Shown piece after piece: positions 17,071 through 26,426 of a stretch of DNA of 64,000 nucleotides (positions are counted from its first letter, which is position 1; the number at the start of each line of letters is the position of its first letter). The position numbers and the translations under genes were made by a program. This DNA comes from CADCTP01 sp963849885. Its GTDB lineage: Bacteria > Actinomycetota > Actinomycetes > Mycobacteriales > CADCTP01. The stretch is from positions 179,295 to 243,294 of the forward strand of contig CAWKIV010000021.1 of assembly GCA_963849885.1 (NCBI GenBank), read 5' to 3'. Under the pieces are notes generated by a model. The model was not told the DNA's origin, made no database searches, and worked only from the letters and a program-made list of their open reading frames with translations.

Positions 17071-17760
17071 GCGAGCCAGCAGGCGGGCGGCGAGGTCCAG
17101 GTCGGCCCGGTAGGTCACCTTGAGGTTGCGCGGGTCACCCGGCAGGCAGTGCACCCGCAGCCCGGCGTACCGCTCGACGCAGGCGGCCGTGTCGGTGCCG
17201 GTGAAGCCGTCCCGGTCCGCCTGCTCGTACGCGGCCAGCAGCTCCGCCGCCCGGAACGCCTGCGGCGTCTGCACCCGCACCAGCCGGCGCCCGGCCGGCA
17301 CGCCGCACACGCCGTGCTCCGGGTCCACGGTGCCGGCGTCGGCCAGCGGCACGCCGGGGACGGCCGCGCCGTGCACCCGGGCCGCGGCCAGCGTGGCCTC
17401 GATCAGCTCGCCGCCGGCCAGCGGGCGGGCGCCGTCGTGGATGGCGACCACGGCCAGCTCGCCGGCCCGGATCGCCGGCCCGAGGTGGCGCAGCGCCGCC
17501 CACTCCGAGCCGTGCCGGGTGGCGCCGCCGGCGACGATCTCCACGTCCGCGCCGGTCCGGTCCGCGGCCTCCCGGGCGTCGGCCAGGTCGGCCGGGCGGG
17601 CGACGAGCACCAGCCGGCGTACGGACGGGGCGGCGGCGAAGGCGGCCAGCGCCCAGGACAGCAGCGGCCGGCCGGCGACCGGGAGGTAGACCTTGTTGGC
17701 GGCCGCGCCGACCCGGCTGCCCGAGCCACCGGCGAGCACGACGGCGGCCGCGGCACCCAT
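17068..17760 (-). CDS. ispD: 2-C-methyl-D-erythritol 4-phosphate cytidylyltransferase
   Basis: IspD (230 aa) makes CDP-methylerythritol in the MEP isoprenoid pathway. All key elements are present: the CTP loop GGSGSRVGAAANK (Arg and Lys), the HDGARP motif, TPQAF, the Thr/Asp pair in FTGTDTAA and the C-terminal NLKVT Lys. The ATG at 17760 gives the family length and removes a Pro/Arg-rich false extension. It is inverted relative to the usual carD-ispD-ispF order and diverges from ispF, with 231 bp of repeat-rich DNA between them. Confidence 0.94.
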   Translation of the reverse strand: MGAAAAVVLAGGSGSRVGAAANKVYLPVAGRPLLSWALAAFAAAPSVRRLVLVARPADLADAREAADRTGADVEIVAGGATRHGSEWAALRHLGPAIRAGELAVVAIHDGARPLAGGELIEATLAAARVHGAAVPGVPLADAGTVDPEHGVCGVPAGRRLVRVQTPQAFRAAELLAAYEQADRDGFTGTDTAACVERYAGLRVHCLPGDPRNLKVTYRADLDLAARLLAR

Positions 17761-17819
17761 GTCGCCGACCGTAGCCGGGCCGCCGACCCGCCGCCGACCC
17801 GGCGACCCGCACGACCGGT

Positions 17820-17930
17820 CCCGGCCATCCGCCGGCCGGTCCCCGACGCTGCCGGCCGGTCCCCGAGGCCGCCGGCCGGTCCCCCGAGGCCGCCGGCCGG
17901 TCCCCGAGGCCGCCGGCCGGGTCGGCGACC
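17820..17930. repeat. Tandem repeats in the ispD-ispF divergent promoter region
   Basis: About five copies of a roughly 21-nt unit, GCCGGCCGGTCCCCGAGGCC, with small variations, fill the middle of the gap between the divergent ispD and ispF start codons. Unlike the other arrays in the window it lies at gene starts, where copy number could alter promoter spacing. No gene is seen in the gap. Confidence 0.8.
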
Positions 17931-17991
17931 ACGCCCCCGGGCTGCCCGGACCGCCGGCGGGTCGGCTCGGCGGACCGGCGAGAATGCCGGC

Positions 17992-18456
17992 ATGCGGGTA
18001 GGCATCGGCGTCGACGTGCATCCGATCGAGCCGGGCCGCCCGTGCTGGCTCGCCGGCCTGGAGTGGCCGGGCGCGGACGGCTGCGCCGGCCACTCGGACG
18101 GCGACGTCGCCGCGCACGCCGCCTGCGACGCGCTGCTGTCCGCGGCCGGCCTGGGTGACCTCGGCTCCGTCTTCGGCACCGCCGACCCGCGGTGGGCCGG
18201 CGCCTCCGGGGTCACCCTGCTCACCGAGACCGCGGTCCTCGTGGCCGCCGCCGGGTGGACGGTCGGCAACGTCGCGGTCCAGCTGATCGGGGAGACGCCG
18301 CGGGTCGGCCCGCGCCGCGGCGACGCGGAGGCGGTGCTGTCCAACGCGGTCGGCGCGCCGGTCAGCGTGTCCGCCACCACCACCGACGGGCTCGGGCTGA
18401 CCGGCCGGGGCGAGGGCCGGGCCGCGATCGCCACCGCGTTGCTGCTGCCGGCCTGA
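17992..18456 (+). CDS. ispF: 2-C-methyl-D-erythritol 2,4-cyclodiphosphate synthase
   Basis: IspF (154 aa) closes the cyclodiphosphate ring in the MEP pathway and forms a homotrimer. The metal site residues are in GVDVHP (Asp, His) and the GHSDGDV loop (His), and the C-terminal TTDGLGLTGRGEG signature is present. The ATG at 17992 gives a normal length. Transcription must start in the repeat-rich gap upstream. Confidence 0.94.
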   Translation: MRVGIGVDVHPIEPGRPCWLAGLEWPGADGCAGHSDGDVAAHAACDALLSAAGLGDLGSVFGTADPRWAGASGVTLLTETAVLVAAAGWTVGNVAVQLIGETPRVGPRRGDAEAVLSNAVGAPVSVSATTTDGLGLTGRGEGRAAIATALLLPA

Positions 18457-18519
18457 GCGTGCTGGGCGGGGACGGCCCCGAACCGTCCCCGCCCACCCCC
18501 CAGCGTCCCCCGCTTCCCC

Positions 18520-18711
18520 TTACGGCATCCCCGGACCCGGCTCGCCGCCGTGCGGCCCGCCCAGGCAGTCCCGGATGAAGGCGACCGCGTCCCGGTCCGA
18601 CCGGAACGCCTGCCGCCGCCCGGTCCCGACGTGCTCGACGACGCCGCGCAGGTCCGCGGGCCCGTCCTCGCTCGCCGCGGGTGTCCACACCCGCACCAGG
18701 AAGGTCTGCAC
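18520..18711 (-). CDS. Small conserved actinobacterial protein
   Basis: A 63-aa protein of the pattern FLVRVWTPA...LRGVVEHVGTGRRQAFRSDRDAVAFIR. I recognise this as a widespread small actinobacterial family of unknown function, often beside regulators. It starts 33 bp after the stop of the large SARP-type regulator on the same strand and is probably co-transcribed with it. No signal peptide or membrane segment is visible. Confidence 0.75.
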   Translation of the reverse strand: MQTFLVRVWTPAASEDGPADLRGVVEHVGTGRRQAFRSDRDAVAFIRDCLGGPHGGEPGPGMP

Positions 18712-18744
18712 ACCGGCAGCGTGCCGGCGTCGCTGTGGCTGGCC

Positions 18745-21700
18745 TTAGGGCCGGCTGAAGGCGCTGTCCCCGCGCCGCCGCCGGACCGCGGGGAACGGCT
18801 CGACCTCGACGTCGATCTCGTCCATCCGCTCCGCGTACGACCGGTACCGCCGGCGCGCCTCGCCGTGCCGGCCGGCCTCGGCCAGCGTCGCCACCAGCCC
18901 GAGGTGCGCGGTCTCGTCGTACGCGTCCCGCTCCAGCACCCGCAGGTGGTAGCGCACGGCCAGGTCGTGCTCGCCGGCCGCGGTGGCCCGGGCGGCCAGC
19001 GCCCGCGCCACCGCCAGGTACGCCGCCCGCGCCTCCTCCCGCAGCGGCACCGCCCAGTCCTCGTACGGGTCGTCCTCGCAGAAGTCCCCGCCGTACGCGG
19101 CCTCGGCGCCGGCCAGCAGCGTGCCCGCGTCCGGGTCGCCGCCGCCGGCGGCGTCCAGCCCGGCGGTCGCGGTGGCCAGGAAGTCCTCCACGTCCACCGG
19201 CAGCTTGCCGAGCCGGACGGTGTGCCGGTCGGCCAGCACGTACGCGTCCGGCGGCTCCTGCCGCGCCGGGTCGAGCACGGTCCGGACCGTGGACAGCGCG
19301 ACGGACAGCCGGTTGGCCACCCGGTCGGCCTCCTCGCCCGGCCACAGCGCCTCGGCCAGCACCTCCCGGGTGGCCGGCCGGCCGCGCCGGGCGACGAGCA
19401 GCTTGAGCAGGTCGCGGGCCTTCTTCGACTGCCACTCCTCGACCCGCACCGGCACCCCGTCGCGCAGCACCCGGAAGCCGCCGAGCGCCTGCACCCGCAC
19501 CGGGTCCGGCGGCGGCGCGGACACCGCCCGGAGCAGCCCGGCCGCGCCGGCGGCCTGCTCGCGCACGCCGAGCGCGCGCAGCCGGTGCTCGGCCGCGGCC
19601 GGCGCGCCGGCGCCCAGCCGGGCCAGCGCGTACGCCGCCCGCGCCTCGCCGACCCGGTCCCCGATGCCGGCCCGGATCGCCGCCGCCTCCCGCAGCCGGC
19701 CCAGCTCCTGGCGCGGCGCGGCGGCGGCCAGCGCGGCCAGCTCCAGCGCCCCGGCCAGCCCGGCCCGGTCCCGGCGGGCGCCGGCCGCGGTGGCCGCCTC
19801 CTCGGCGTGGGTCGCGGCCGCGGTCCGGTCGCCGGCGTCCAGGGCCACCCAGCCGGCCGCCAGCTGGGCGCCGACCCAGGCCATCCCGCGGCCGGCGGCC
19901 AGCGCCCGGGCGGCCAGCTCGACCGCCCGCGGGGGCTCCTCGGCCGCCACCACCAGCGCCAGCCCGGCCAGCGCCGGCACCAGCCCCTGCTGGTCGGCCG
20001 ACCGCTCCGCCTGCCGGACCGCCTCCGCGTACGCCGACGCGGCCAGGCTGAGGTCCCCGCGCTCCCGGTAGACGTCGCCGAGCCCGACCAGCGGGTAGGC
20101 CACCCAGCCGGTGCCGGCCCGCTGGCAGGCGGCCCGGGACGCCTCGTAGTCGGCGATCGCCTCGTCCAGCCGACCCAGCCACCGGTACGCCTCGCCGCGG
20201 TTGACCAGCGCGAGGCCGAGCACCGCGGCGAAGCCGTTGAGCTCGGCCAGCCGGATGGCCAGGTCGAGCTCGTCCAGCGCGCGGCCGAAGTCGCCCTCCT
20301 CGATGCAGAGCGAGCCGCGGTTGGCCCGGATCCGGGCCAGCTGCAGCGCGTCGCCGGCCCGCTCCGCCGCCTCGAGCGCGCGCAGGTAGTGCGCGTCGTT
20401 CGCGGCCCGGTCGCCGTCCAGCGCGGCCAGCATGGCCAGCACGGTGTGCGCCGCGGACAGCGCCTCGTCCGCGCCGGAGGCGACCGCGTCCGCGTACGCC
20501 GCCTCGGCCGCGGCCCGGCACTCGGCCACCTCGCCGCGCAGCCAGTGCACGCCGGCGGTCCACGCGGACAGCAGCGCGCCGTCCGCGGTGCCCGGCGCCG
20601 GCCGGGCCCGCTCGAACGCGGCCATCGCCTCGTCCAGCTCGCCCCGCAGGTAGTGGATCAACCCGGTCCGCCAGGCCAGCCCGGCGTCGGTGGCCAGGCT
20701 GCCCGGCCCGGGCCCGGCGGCCCGGCGGAAGCAGGCCAGCGCTCCCGGCCAGTCGCCGCGCACCTGCCGGGCCTGCCCCTCCAGCCGGTCCACCGCCGGG
20801 GTGCGCAGCGCCGCCGGCAGCGCGGCCGCGACCGCGACCACCCGGTCCGCCGCGCCGGCGGCGAGCAGCGCCGGGCCGTGCCGGGCCAGGTACGCCGCGG
20901 CCGGCTCGCCGCCGAGCGCGGCCACCGCGCCGAGGGCGTCGCCGAGGTGGCCGGCGCCGGCCAGCCAGTCGGCGGCCACCGTGTGCACCCGGCGCGCCTC
21001 GGCCGGGGGCAGCCGCAGCGGGCCGAGCGCGAACTCCCGGACCAGGCTGCCCAGCGCGAACCAGCCCTCGAGGCCGCCACCCGGCTCCAGGAAGAGCCCC
21101 TGCCGGGCCAGCCCGGCGAGCGCGGCGGCGTCCCAGTCCAGCCCGAGCGCGGCGCACAGCCCGGCGCTGAACCGGGGCAGCGGCGCCACCGTCCGGACCA
21201 GCTCCCGCAGCGCCGCGGCCTCCTGCCCGAACACCTCCTCGGCCAGGTACGCGTACAGCCCGCCGCCCGGGCGGGCCAGCGCGGCCAGCCCGGCGGCCCG
21301 CTGGTCGGCCGGGCGCAGCCGCAGCGACTCGGCCGCCAGCACGGTCGCCGCCGGCCAGCCGCCGGTCCACCGGTGCAGCTCCGGGGCCAGCCCGGCCCCG
21401 TCGGCGCCGAGCACGGCGGTCAGCAGCGCCGCCGTCTCCGGCACCGAGAAGCGGAGCAGGCCGCCGTCCAGCTCCAGCAGCTGGCCCCGGCCGCGCAGCC
21501 GGCCGACCGGGAACGGCGGGTCGGTCCGCGACGACAGCACCAGGTGCAGCCGGGCCGGCGCGTGCCGGCACAGCCCGGCCACCAGCCGGGCGGCCGGCCC
21601 GGCCGGCGGCAGCTCCTGCAGGTCGTCGAGCACCAGCACCAGGTCGGTGTGCACCTCGCGGTCGAGCAGCTCGCCGAGCACCGCGGCCATGTCGTCGGCC

Positions 21701-22056
21701 CGGGCCAGCTCGTCGGAGTCCGGGCCGAGCGAGCTGCCCAGCACCGCGGCCGCCGCGGCCGGCAGCGCGGGCAGCCGCAGCCGCAGCGCGTCCAGCAGCC
21801 CGCGCAGCAGCACCGGCAGCGCCGCGTCCTCCGGACCCACCGTGTACCAGGCCGCGCGGACGCCGGCCGCCCACCCGGCGAGCAGGGTCGACTTGCCGAA
21901 TCCGGCGCCGGCCACCACGGTGGTCAGCCGCCGCCCGGCGGCGCCGTCCAGGCGCGTGCGCAGGGCGGGGCGGTCCACCAGCCCGGACGGCAGCGCCAGC
22001 GGCACGATCTTGCCGGTGGGCGTCTCCGACCGGGCGCCTGCCGGCGTCGTCGTCAC
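18745..22056 (-). CDS. Large AAA-TPR-SARP transcriptional regulator
   Basis: A 1103-aa regulator. An N-terminal ATPase domain (MalT/STAND-like; Walker A GAGFGKST near residue 45, Walker B LVLVLDDLQEL near 140) is followed by about 550 residues of TPR-like helical repeats. The C-terminus has an OmpR-type winged helix (VQALGGFRVLRDGVPV, from about residue 855) and a bacterial transcriptional activator domain, as in SARPs. The order is the reverse of AfsR, where the SARP part is N-terminal. The GTG at 22056 was chosen because AAGGA lies 7 nt upstream; the frame is open further up but without a site. The target genes are unknown. Confidence 0.87.
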   Translation of the reverse strand: MTTTPAGARSETPTGKIVPLALPSGLVDRPALRTRLDGAAGRRLTTVVAGAGFGKSTLLAGWAAGVRAAWYTVGPEDAALPVLLRGLLDALRLRLPALPAAAAAVLGSSLGPDSDELARADDMAAVLGELLDREVHTDLVLVLDDLQELPPAGPAARLVAGLCRHAPARLHLVLSSRTDPPFPVGRLRGRGQLLELDGGLLRFSVPETAALLTAVLGADGAGLAPELHRWTGGWPAATVLAAESLRLRPADQRAAGLAALARPGGGLYAYLAEEVFGQEAAALRELVRTVAPLPRFSAGLCAALGLDWDAAALAGLARQGLFLEPGGGLEGWFALGSLVREFALGPLRLPPAEARRVHTVAADWLAGAGHLGDALGAVAALGGEPAAAYLARHGPALLAAGAADRVVAVAAALPAALRTPAVDRLEGQARQVRGDWPGALACFRRAAGPGPGSLATDAGLAWRTGLIHYLRGELDEAMAAFERARPAPGTADGALLSAWTAGVHWLRGEVAECRAAAEAAYADAVASGADEALSAAHTVLAMLAALDGDRAANDAHYLRALEAAERAGDALQLARIRANRGSLCIEEGDFGRALDELDLAIRLAELNGFAAVLGLALVNRGEAYRWLGRLDEAIADYEASRAACQRAGTGWVAYPLVGLGDVYRERGDLSLAASAYAEAVRQAERSADQQGLVPALAGLALVVAAEEPPRAVELAARALAAGRGMAWVGAQLAAGWVALDAGDRTAAATHAEEAATAAGARRDRAGLAGALELAALAAAAPRQELGRLREAAAIRAGIGDRVGEARAAYALARLGAGAPAAAEHRLRALGVREQAAGAAGLLRAVSAPPPDPVRVQALGGFRVLRDGVPVRVEEWQSKKARDLLKLLVARRGRPATREVLAEALWPGEEADRVANRLSVALSTVRTVLDPARQEPPDAYVLADRHTVRLGKLPVDVEDFLATATAGLDAAGGGDPDAGTLLAGAEAAYGGDFCEDDPYEDWAVPLREEARAAYLAVARALAARATAAGEHDLAVRYHLRVLERDAYDETAHLGLVATLAEAGRHGEARRRYRSYAERMDEIDVEVEPFPAVRRRRGDSAFSRP

Positions 22057-22292
22057 GAGCTGTCCTTGATCGCGGGGATGCCCAGGATCGCACCGATCCG
22101 TCCCCACCGGGCGGCCGGGTCGGCTGAAGTCGGGTTCCACGCTGAGCAGAGCACGCAGCAGCCGGATCAGGGCACGCTCCGATGCCCTGGTGCCCCGCGT
22201 CAGACGTCCTCGCACCGTTTCCCGGCGCCCGGACGACGACCGGCGGCGTTGTCGTCGCGGCCGATGCACGCGGGGCACTAGCCTCGGGGGCC

Positions 22293-23571
22293 GTGATCGG
22301 GGACGGGCCGGTCGGCAGCCATCCAGCGGCGCGGCCGGCGGACGCGCTGGTCGGCCAGGGCCGCCCGGCCGAGGCCGCCGAGCTGCTCGCGGACGCGCTG
22401 GCCGCCGGCCTGGAGCGGGCCGACCTGCTCGAACGGCTGGCCGCCGCGCTGCTCGCCGCCGGCCGCCCGGCCGACGCCCTGGACGCGGCCGACCGGCTGG
22501 TCCGGCTGGAGCCGGAGACCGCCACCGGCCACCGGCTGGCCGCGGCCGCGCTCGACCGGCTCGGCCGGTCCGGGCTGGCGGTGGAGGCGGCCGAGCAGGC
22601 CGCCCGGCTCGCCCCGGACGACTGGCAGGCGCAGGCGGCGCTGGCCGGCGCGCTGGTCGGCGCGGACCGGGCCCGGGACGGCTGGGACGCCGCCGCCCGG
22701 GCGGTCGAGCTGGGCCCGGCGGCGGCCGGTGCGCACGCCGCGGTCGGCGCGGTCGCCGCCGCGCTGGGGGACACCCGGCAGGCCACGGCGGCGTACCGGC
22801 ACGCGCTGCTGCTCGATCCGGCGCATCCCGCCGCCCGGGACGGCCTGACCGGGCTGATCGGACCGACCGGCCTGACGTCGGCGACCGGCGTCCAGCCGGC
22901 CGTCGGCCTCCACCCGGCCGCCGCCTCGCCGACGGCCACCGCCCAGCCCCGCCCAGCCGATCGCCGCCGCCCAGCCGACCGCGGCCGCCCGGCCGACCGC
23001 CGCCTTCCCGGCCGGCCCGCCGCTGGCCGCGGCGCTGACCGGCCCGCCGGCTGCCCCGGGCGTCCCGCCGGGCCCGTCGGCGACCGGCCCGACCGCTCCG
23101 CCGGGCCCGTCGGCCGGGCCGACCGCGTACCAGTGGGACCTGGAAGCCGCCTGGCGGACCGGCACCGCGCTGCTCATCCGGGTCGAGTGGCTGGTCTGCG
23201 CCGCCGCCTACCTCGGCCTCGCGTACGACCGCACCGCGCCGTACACGGTCGGCGTGCTGACCGGCGCGGTCGTGCTGCTCGGCGGGTTCGGCTGGCTGCG
23301 CTGGCAGGCGCAGCCGGCGCCGGCGCGCGCCGCCGTCACCCGGCTGGCCCGGGCCGACCGGCGGGCCGGGCTGGTGGTGCTGCTCGTCGTGGCCGGCGCG
23401 GCCGCCCTGCTCGGCGTGGTGCCCGCGTCCATGCTGGGGCAGCTGCCCGCGGCGCGGGCCGCCGCCGTGCTGGCCGTGCTGGCCGCCACGGCCGCCGCGG
23501 TGGTGGCCGGCCGGCGCCGGGCCGCGACCGTCAGGCCGGCCGGCGCAGCGGCACCCGCCGTGCCCGGGTGA
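22293..23571 (+). pseudogene. TPR membrane protein split by a +1 frame change
   Basis: From a GTG at 22293 the first frame encodes about 215 residues of TPR-like helices (AEAAELLADAL, PETATGHRLAAAALDRLG, TAAYRHALLLDPAHPAA). From about 22940 protein-like sequence continues in the +1 frame: an Ala/Pro linker, then YQWDLEAAWRTGTALLIRVEW and four hydrophobic segments ending at TGA 23569-23571. Staying in the first frame gives only Arg-rich antisense-type sequence. The switch falls in the C-rich stretch about 22935-22960. It may be a sequencing error or a broken gene. Its end overlaps the convergent sigma factor by 41 bp. Confidence 0.6.
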
Positions 23572-24142
23572 TGTCGGCGACCTCGGCCGGCCCGGCCGGC
23601 TCGGCCGCGGTCAGCCGGGCCCGCAGCCGGGCCAGTGCCCGGCTCCGGGTGGTCCGCACGGTGATCTCGCTGATCCCGAGCTGGTCGGCGACCTCGGCGT
23701 CCGGCCGGTCGTCGAGCACGGTCAGCACGATCACCCGGCGCTGCCGGTCGGTCAGCGCGGCGACCGCGTCGGCCAGCGCCATCCGGTCCAGCACCGCCTC
23801 GTCGTGCGGCGGCCGCGGCCGGTCCGGCAGCTCGGCCACGACCACCTCGTGCGCGGTCCGCCGCCACCGGCTGATGCACTCGTTGCCGACGGCCCGGCGC
23901 AGGTAGGCCGCGGGGGCGCCGACGTCCTCGGTGTGCCGGCCGCCCTTGAGCACCCGGACGACCACGTCGTGCACCACGTCCTCGGCGTCCGCGCCGCCGC
24001 CGCCCAGTCGGGAGCGGGCGGACCGGACCAGGTCACCGCGGTGCGCGTCCAGCACCCCGGCCCACGCCGCGCCGGCCGCACCGTCCGTCGCACCGCCGGT
24101 CGCGGCGCGGTCGGCGGTCGGTAGCGGCACCGTGGCGGTCAT
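23531..24142 (-). CDS. ECF-type RNA polymerase sigma factor
   Basis: A 203-aa sigma-70 family protein with region 2 (GADAEDVVHDVVVRVLKG through ISRWRRTAHE) and region 4 (LTDRQRRVIVLTVLDDRPDAEVADQLGISEITVRTTRSRALARLR), the latter being the -35-binding helix-turn-helix. No anti-sigma gene is adjacent; instead a PP2C phosphatase, kinase and FHA protein are divergent, 116 bp away, so it could be controlled by phosphorylation. That link is inferred from position only. Confidence 0.88.
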   Translation of the reverse strand: MTATVPLPTADRAATGGATDGAAGAAWAGVLDAHRGDLVRSARSRLGGGGADAEDVVHDVVVRVLKGGRHTEDVGAPAAYLRRAVGNECISRWRRTAHEVVVAELPDRPRPPHDEAVLDRMALADAVAALTDRQRRVIVLTVLDDRPDAEVADQLGISEITVRTTRSRALARLRARLTAAEPAGPAEVADITRARRVPLRRPA

Positions 24143-24258
24143 CGGGTCCTCCGGGAAGGCTCGGCAAGCGGACGAGCAGACCCTGCTCCCGCGCCGGGCC
24201 GCTGCGAAGGGGGGAAACCCCCCTGCGCGCCCGCTCGTACGCGGGAGAGGCTGCCGAC

Positions 24259-25035
24259 GTGGATCTGACCGCCGCGAGTCGCACCGGGGTGGGCCGGGAG
24301 GCGAGCGAGGACCGCTGGGTCGCCGTCACCGGCGACGCCGGCCTGGTGCTCGCGGTCGCCGACGGGATGGGCGGCACGCTCGGCGGCGGGGAGGCGGCGA
24401 CCGCCGCGCTGGCCGCGCTGCTCGACGCGCTGGACGGCTCGGAGCCGGTCACCGAGGAGGCGCTCGGCGCCGCCGTCGCCGCCGCGCACCGGCGGGTCCG
24501 CGCGCTCGCCGCGGACGGCGTGCCGATCGCGCTGCGCGCCGGCACCACGCTGACCGCGGCCGTGGCCACCGGCCGCCGGCTGCACCTCGCGCACGTCGGC
24601 GACTCCAGCTGCTGGCTGCTCCGGCGCGGCCGGCTGCGCCGGCTCACCGAGGCGCACACGCACGCGGCCGCGCTGGTCGCGGCCGGGGCGGTGGAGCGCG
24701 GCTCGGCGGCCGAGCGCCGGCTCGGTGGGCTGCTCACCCGCTTCCTCGGCATGCCCGGTACGGTCTGTCCGCAGCTGGACACCGTACGGATCCGGCCGGG
24801 TGACCGCGTGCTGGTCGCCAGCGACGGGGTCACCGGCGCGCTGCCGGTGCCGGTGCTGGCCGGGCTGCTGGCCCGGCCCGGTGTCGGCGCGGCCGACCTG
24901 GTCCGGGCGGCGGTGGACGCCGGCGGCCGGGACGACGCGACCGCGCTGCTGGTCGACCTGGACACCGTGGCGGCGTGCGGGACGACCAGCGATACTCGGT
25001 ATGCCGGCGAGGGGGCGGAGGTGCGGGCGCGGTGA
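24259..25035 (+). CDS. PP2C-family protein serine/threonine phosphatase
   Basis: A 258-aa cytoplasmic phosphatase. Metal-binding motifs are visible: SEDRW (about 14-18), VADGMGG (about 33-39), the LHLAHVGDSSCWLL segment, ASDGVTG (about 188-194) and GGRDDATALLV. No membrane segment is present. The GTG start gives the family N-terminus. The stop overlaps the kinase start (GTGA), so the phosphatase and kinase are translationally coupled opposing enzymes. Confidence 0.92.
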   Translation: MDLTAASRTGVGREASEDRWVAVTGDAGLVLAVADGMGGTLGGGEAATAALAALLDALDGSEPVTEEALGAAVAAAHRRVRALAADGVPIALRAGTTLTAAVATGRRLHLAHVGDSSCWLLRRGRLRRLTEAHTHAAALVAAGAVERGSAAERRLGGLLTRFLGMPGTVCPQLDTVRIRPGDRVLVASDGVTGALPVPVLAGLLARPGVGAADLVRAAVDAGGRDDATALLVDLDTVAACGTTSDTRYAGEGAEVRAR

Positions 25036-26426
25036 GCGGGACGGTGTCCATGGTGCCGGCGCTGCGCACGGTCCCGCTGGAGCCCGGCGAGACGGTCGGC
25101 GAGCCGCCGGACAACCGGTGGCGGGTGGTCCGGCACGTCGCCGACGGCGGCTTCTCCTCGGTGTACGAGGTGCGCCCGGCCAACCCGGAGACGGTCGACC
25201 GGCACGGCGGCGCGCCGCGCGCGCTGAAGTGCGTCTGGGGCACCCCGGCCGAGCTCACCGCGATGAACGGCGAGGCGGTCCGGATCCGCGAGGTGGACGG
25301 GCACCCCGGGGTGCTGGAGCTGGTGACCGCGTTCCGGTTCGAGCGGGCCGCGGCCCCGCACCACCACGTCGGGCTGGTGCTGGAGCTGGCGGACGAGGAC
25401 CTGCCCACCTTCGGCGCCCGGGTGGCGCCGGGCGAGCGGGCCTGGGCGGCGGTCTTCGAGCAGGTCGCCGCCGGCCTGGAGCACATCCACGCCCGCCGCA
25501 TCGTGCACGGCGACATCAAGCCGACGAACGTGCTGCGCCTGGGCGGCCGGTTCGCGGTGGCCGACTTCGGGGTGTCGGCGCCGCTGGAGTCGACCCGGTC
25601 GGCCGGCATCGGGCTGGCCCGGACCATCGCGTTCTGGCCGCCGGAGTCGGCCAGCCAGGGCGTGCTGCAGGCCGACGGGGTGCGCCGGCCGCCGGTCGAG
25701 GGCTGGCGGGCCAGCCAGGCCGGCGACGTGTGGGCGCTGGCGGTGAGCGCGCACCGGATGCTCACCGGCCGGCACATCACCGCCGGCACCACCCCGGAGC
25801 AGCAGTACGAGCTGGTCTGCCTCGGCAAATACTCAGTGGACGGCCGGCTCGGCGCCGGCTGGCGGCGGCTGCTCGAGGACTGCCTGGTGCACGAGCCGAG
25901 CCGGCGCCGGGTCAGCACCGCCGCCGAGCTGCGCCGGCGGCTGGCCGAGCTGGCCGTCCCGCCCGGGTACGCCGGGGCGCCATGGCCGCCCGGCGCCCCC
26001 CGGCTGGCCGCGCTGCTCGACCTGGACCCGGCGGCCGGCGGGCCGCTGCTCGCGCTCACCCTGGACCGGCCCGGCGGGCGGGTGGCCGGCGAGCTGCTGC
26101 CGGCCGGCGGCGTGCTGCCCGCGGTGGCCCGGCACCTGGCCGAGGACGTGCTGCCGGCGCTGGCCGCCCCGTCATCGCCGCCGCCTGCGACGGCGACGCT
26201 GGCCGCCGCGATGGCCGGGGCGACGCTGGCCTTCGGCGGCGCCGGCCCGTCGCTGCGGTCCGCCGCCGGGTCGGTCGCCGGCCGCGGCGGGACACCGGCC
26301 GGATCGTCCGCTGCCGGGCCCGCCGGCGGCGGGTCACGAGCCGGGTCGTCCGGTGCCGGGATCCGCCGGCGTGCCGGGCGGCGCGGGCGGCGCGATGCAC
26401 GGCGGCGGCGCGGCCCATGGCCGTGA
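25032..26426 (+). CDS. Serine/threonine protein kinase
   Basis: A Hanks-type kinase of about 464 aa. The Gly-rich loop is GGFSSVYEV, the ATP lysine is in ALKCVW, the catalytic loop is VHGDIKPTN (HGD in place of HRD) and the Mg site is ADFGVS. The kinase domain ends near residue 310, and a Pro/Ala-rich segment follows. The last 45 residues are Arg/Gly-rich and look like the wrong frame: the +1 frame from about 26350 continues as the next protein. Either two genes overlap or one kinase with a coiled-coil/TM tail is split. GTG start coupled to the phosphatase stop. Confidence 0.85.
   Translation: MSGTVSMVPALRTVPLEPGETVGEPPDNRWRVVRHVADGGFSSVYEVRPANPETVDRHGGAPRALKCVWGTPAELTAMNGEAVRIREVDGHPGVLELVTAFRFERAAAPHHHVGLVLELADEDLPTFGARVAPGERAWAAVFEQVAAGLEHIHARRIVHGDIKPTNVLRLGGRFAVADFGVSAPLESTRSAGIGLARTIAFWPPESASQGVLQADGVRRPPVEGWRASQAGDVWALAVSAHRMLTGRHITAGTTPEQQYELVCLGKYSVDGRLGAGWRRLLEDCLVHEPSRRRVSTAAELRRRLAELAVPPGYAGAPWPPGAPRLAALLDLDPAAGGPLLALTLDRPGGRVAGELLPAGGVLPAVARHLAEDVLPALAAPSSPPPATATLAAAMAGATLAFGGAGPSLRSAAGSVAGRGGTPAGSSAAGPAGGGSRAGSSGAGIRRRAGRRGRRDARRRRGPWP

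Noticed and set aside
18362..22939. A 1525-aa minus-strand frame overlapping the SARP regulator
   Set aside because: Low-complexity Arg/Gly/Ala translation in the wrong frame; the 18745-22056 frame has clear Walker, TPR and SARP motifs.
23572..23906. Continuation of the TPR gene in its first frame across the sigma factor
   Set aside because: The translation there is antisense to a conserved sigma factor and lacks protein character.
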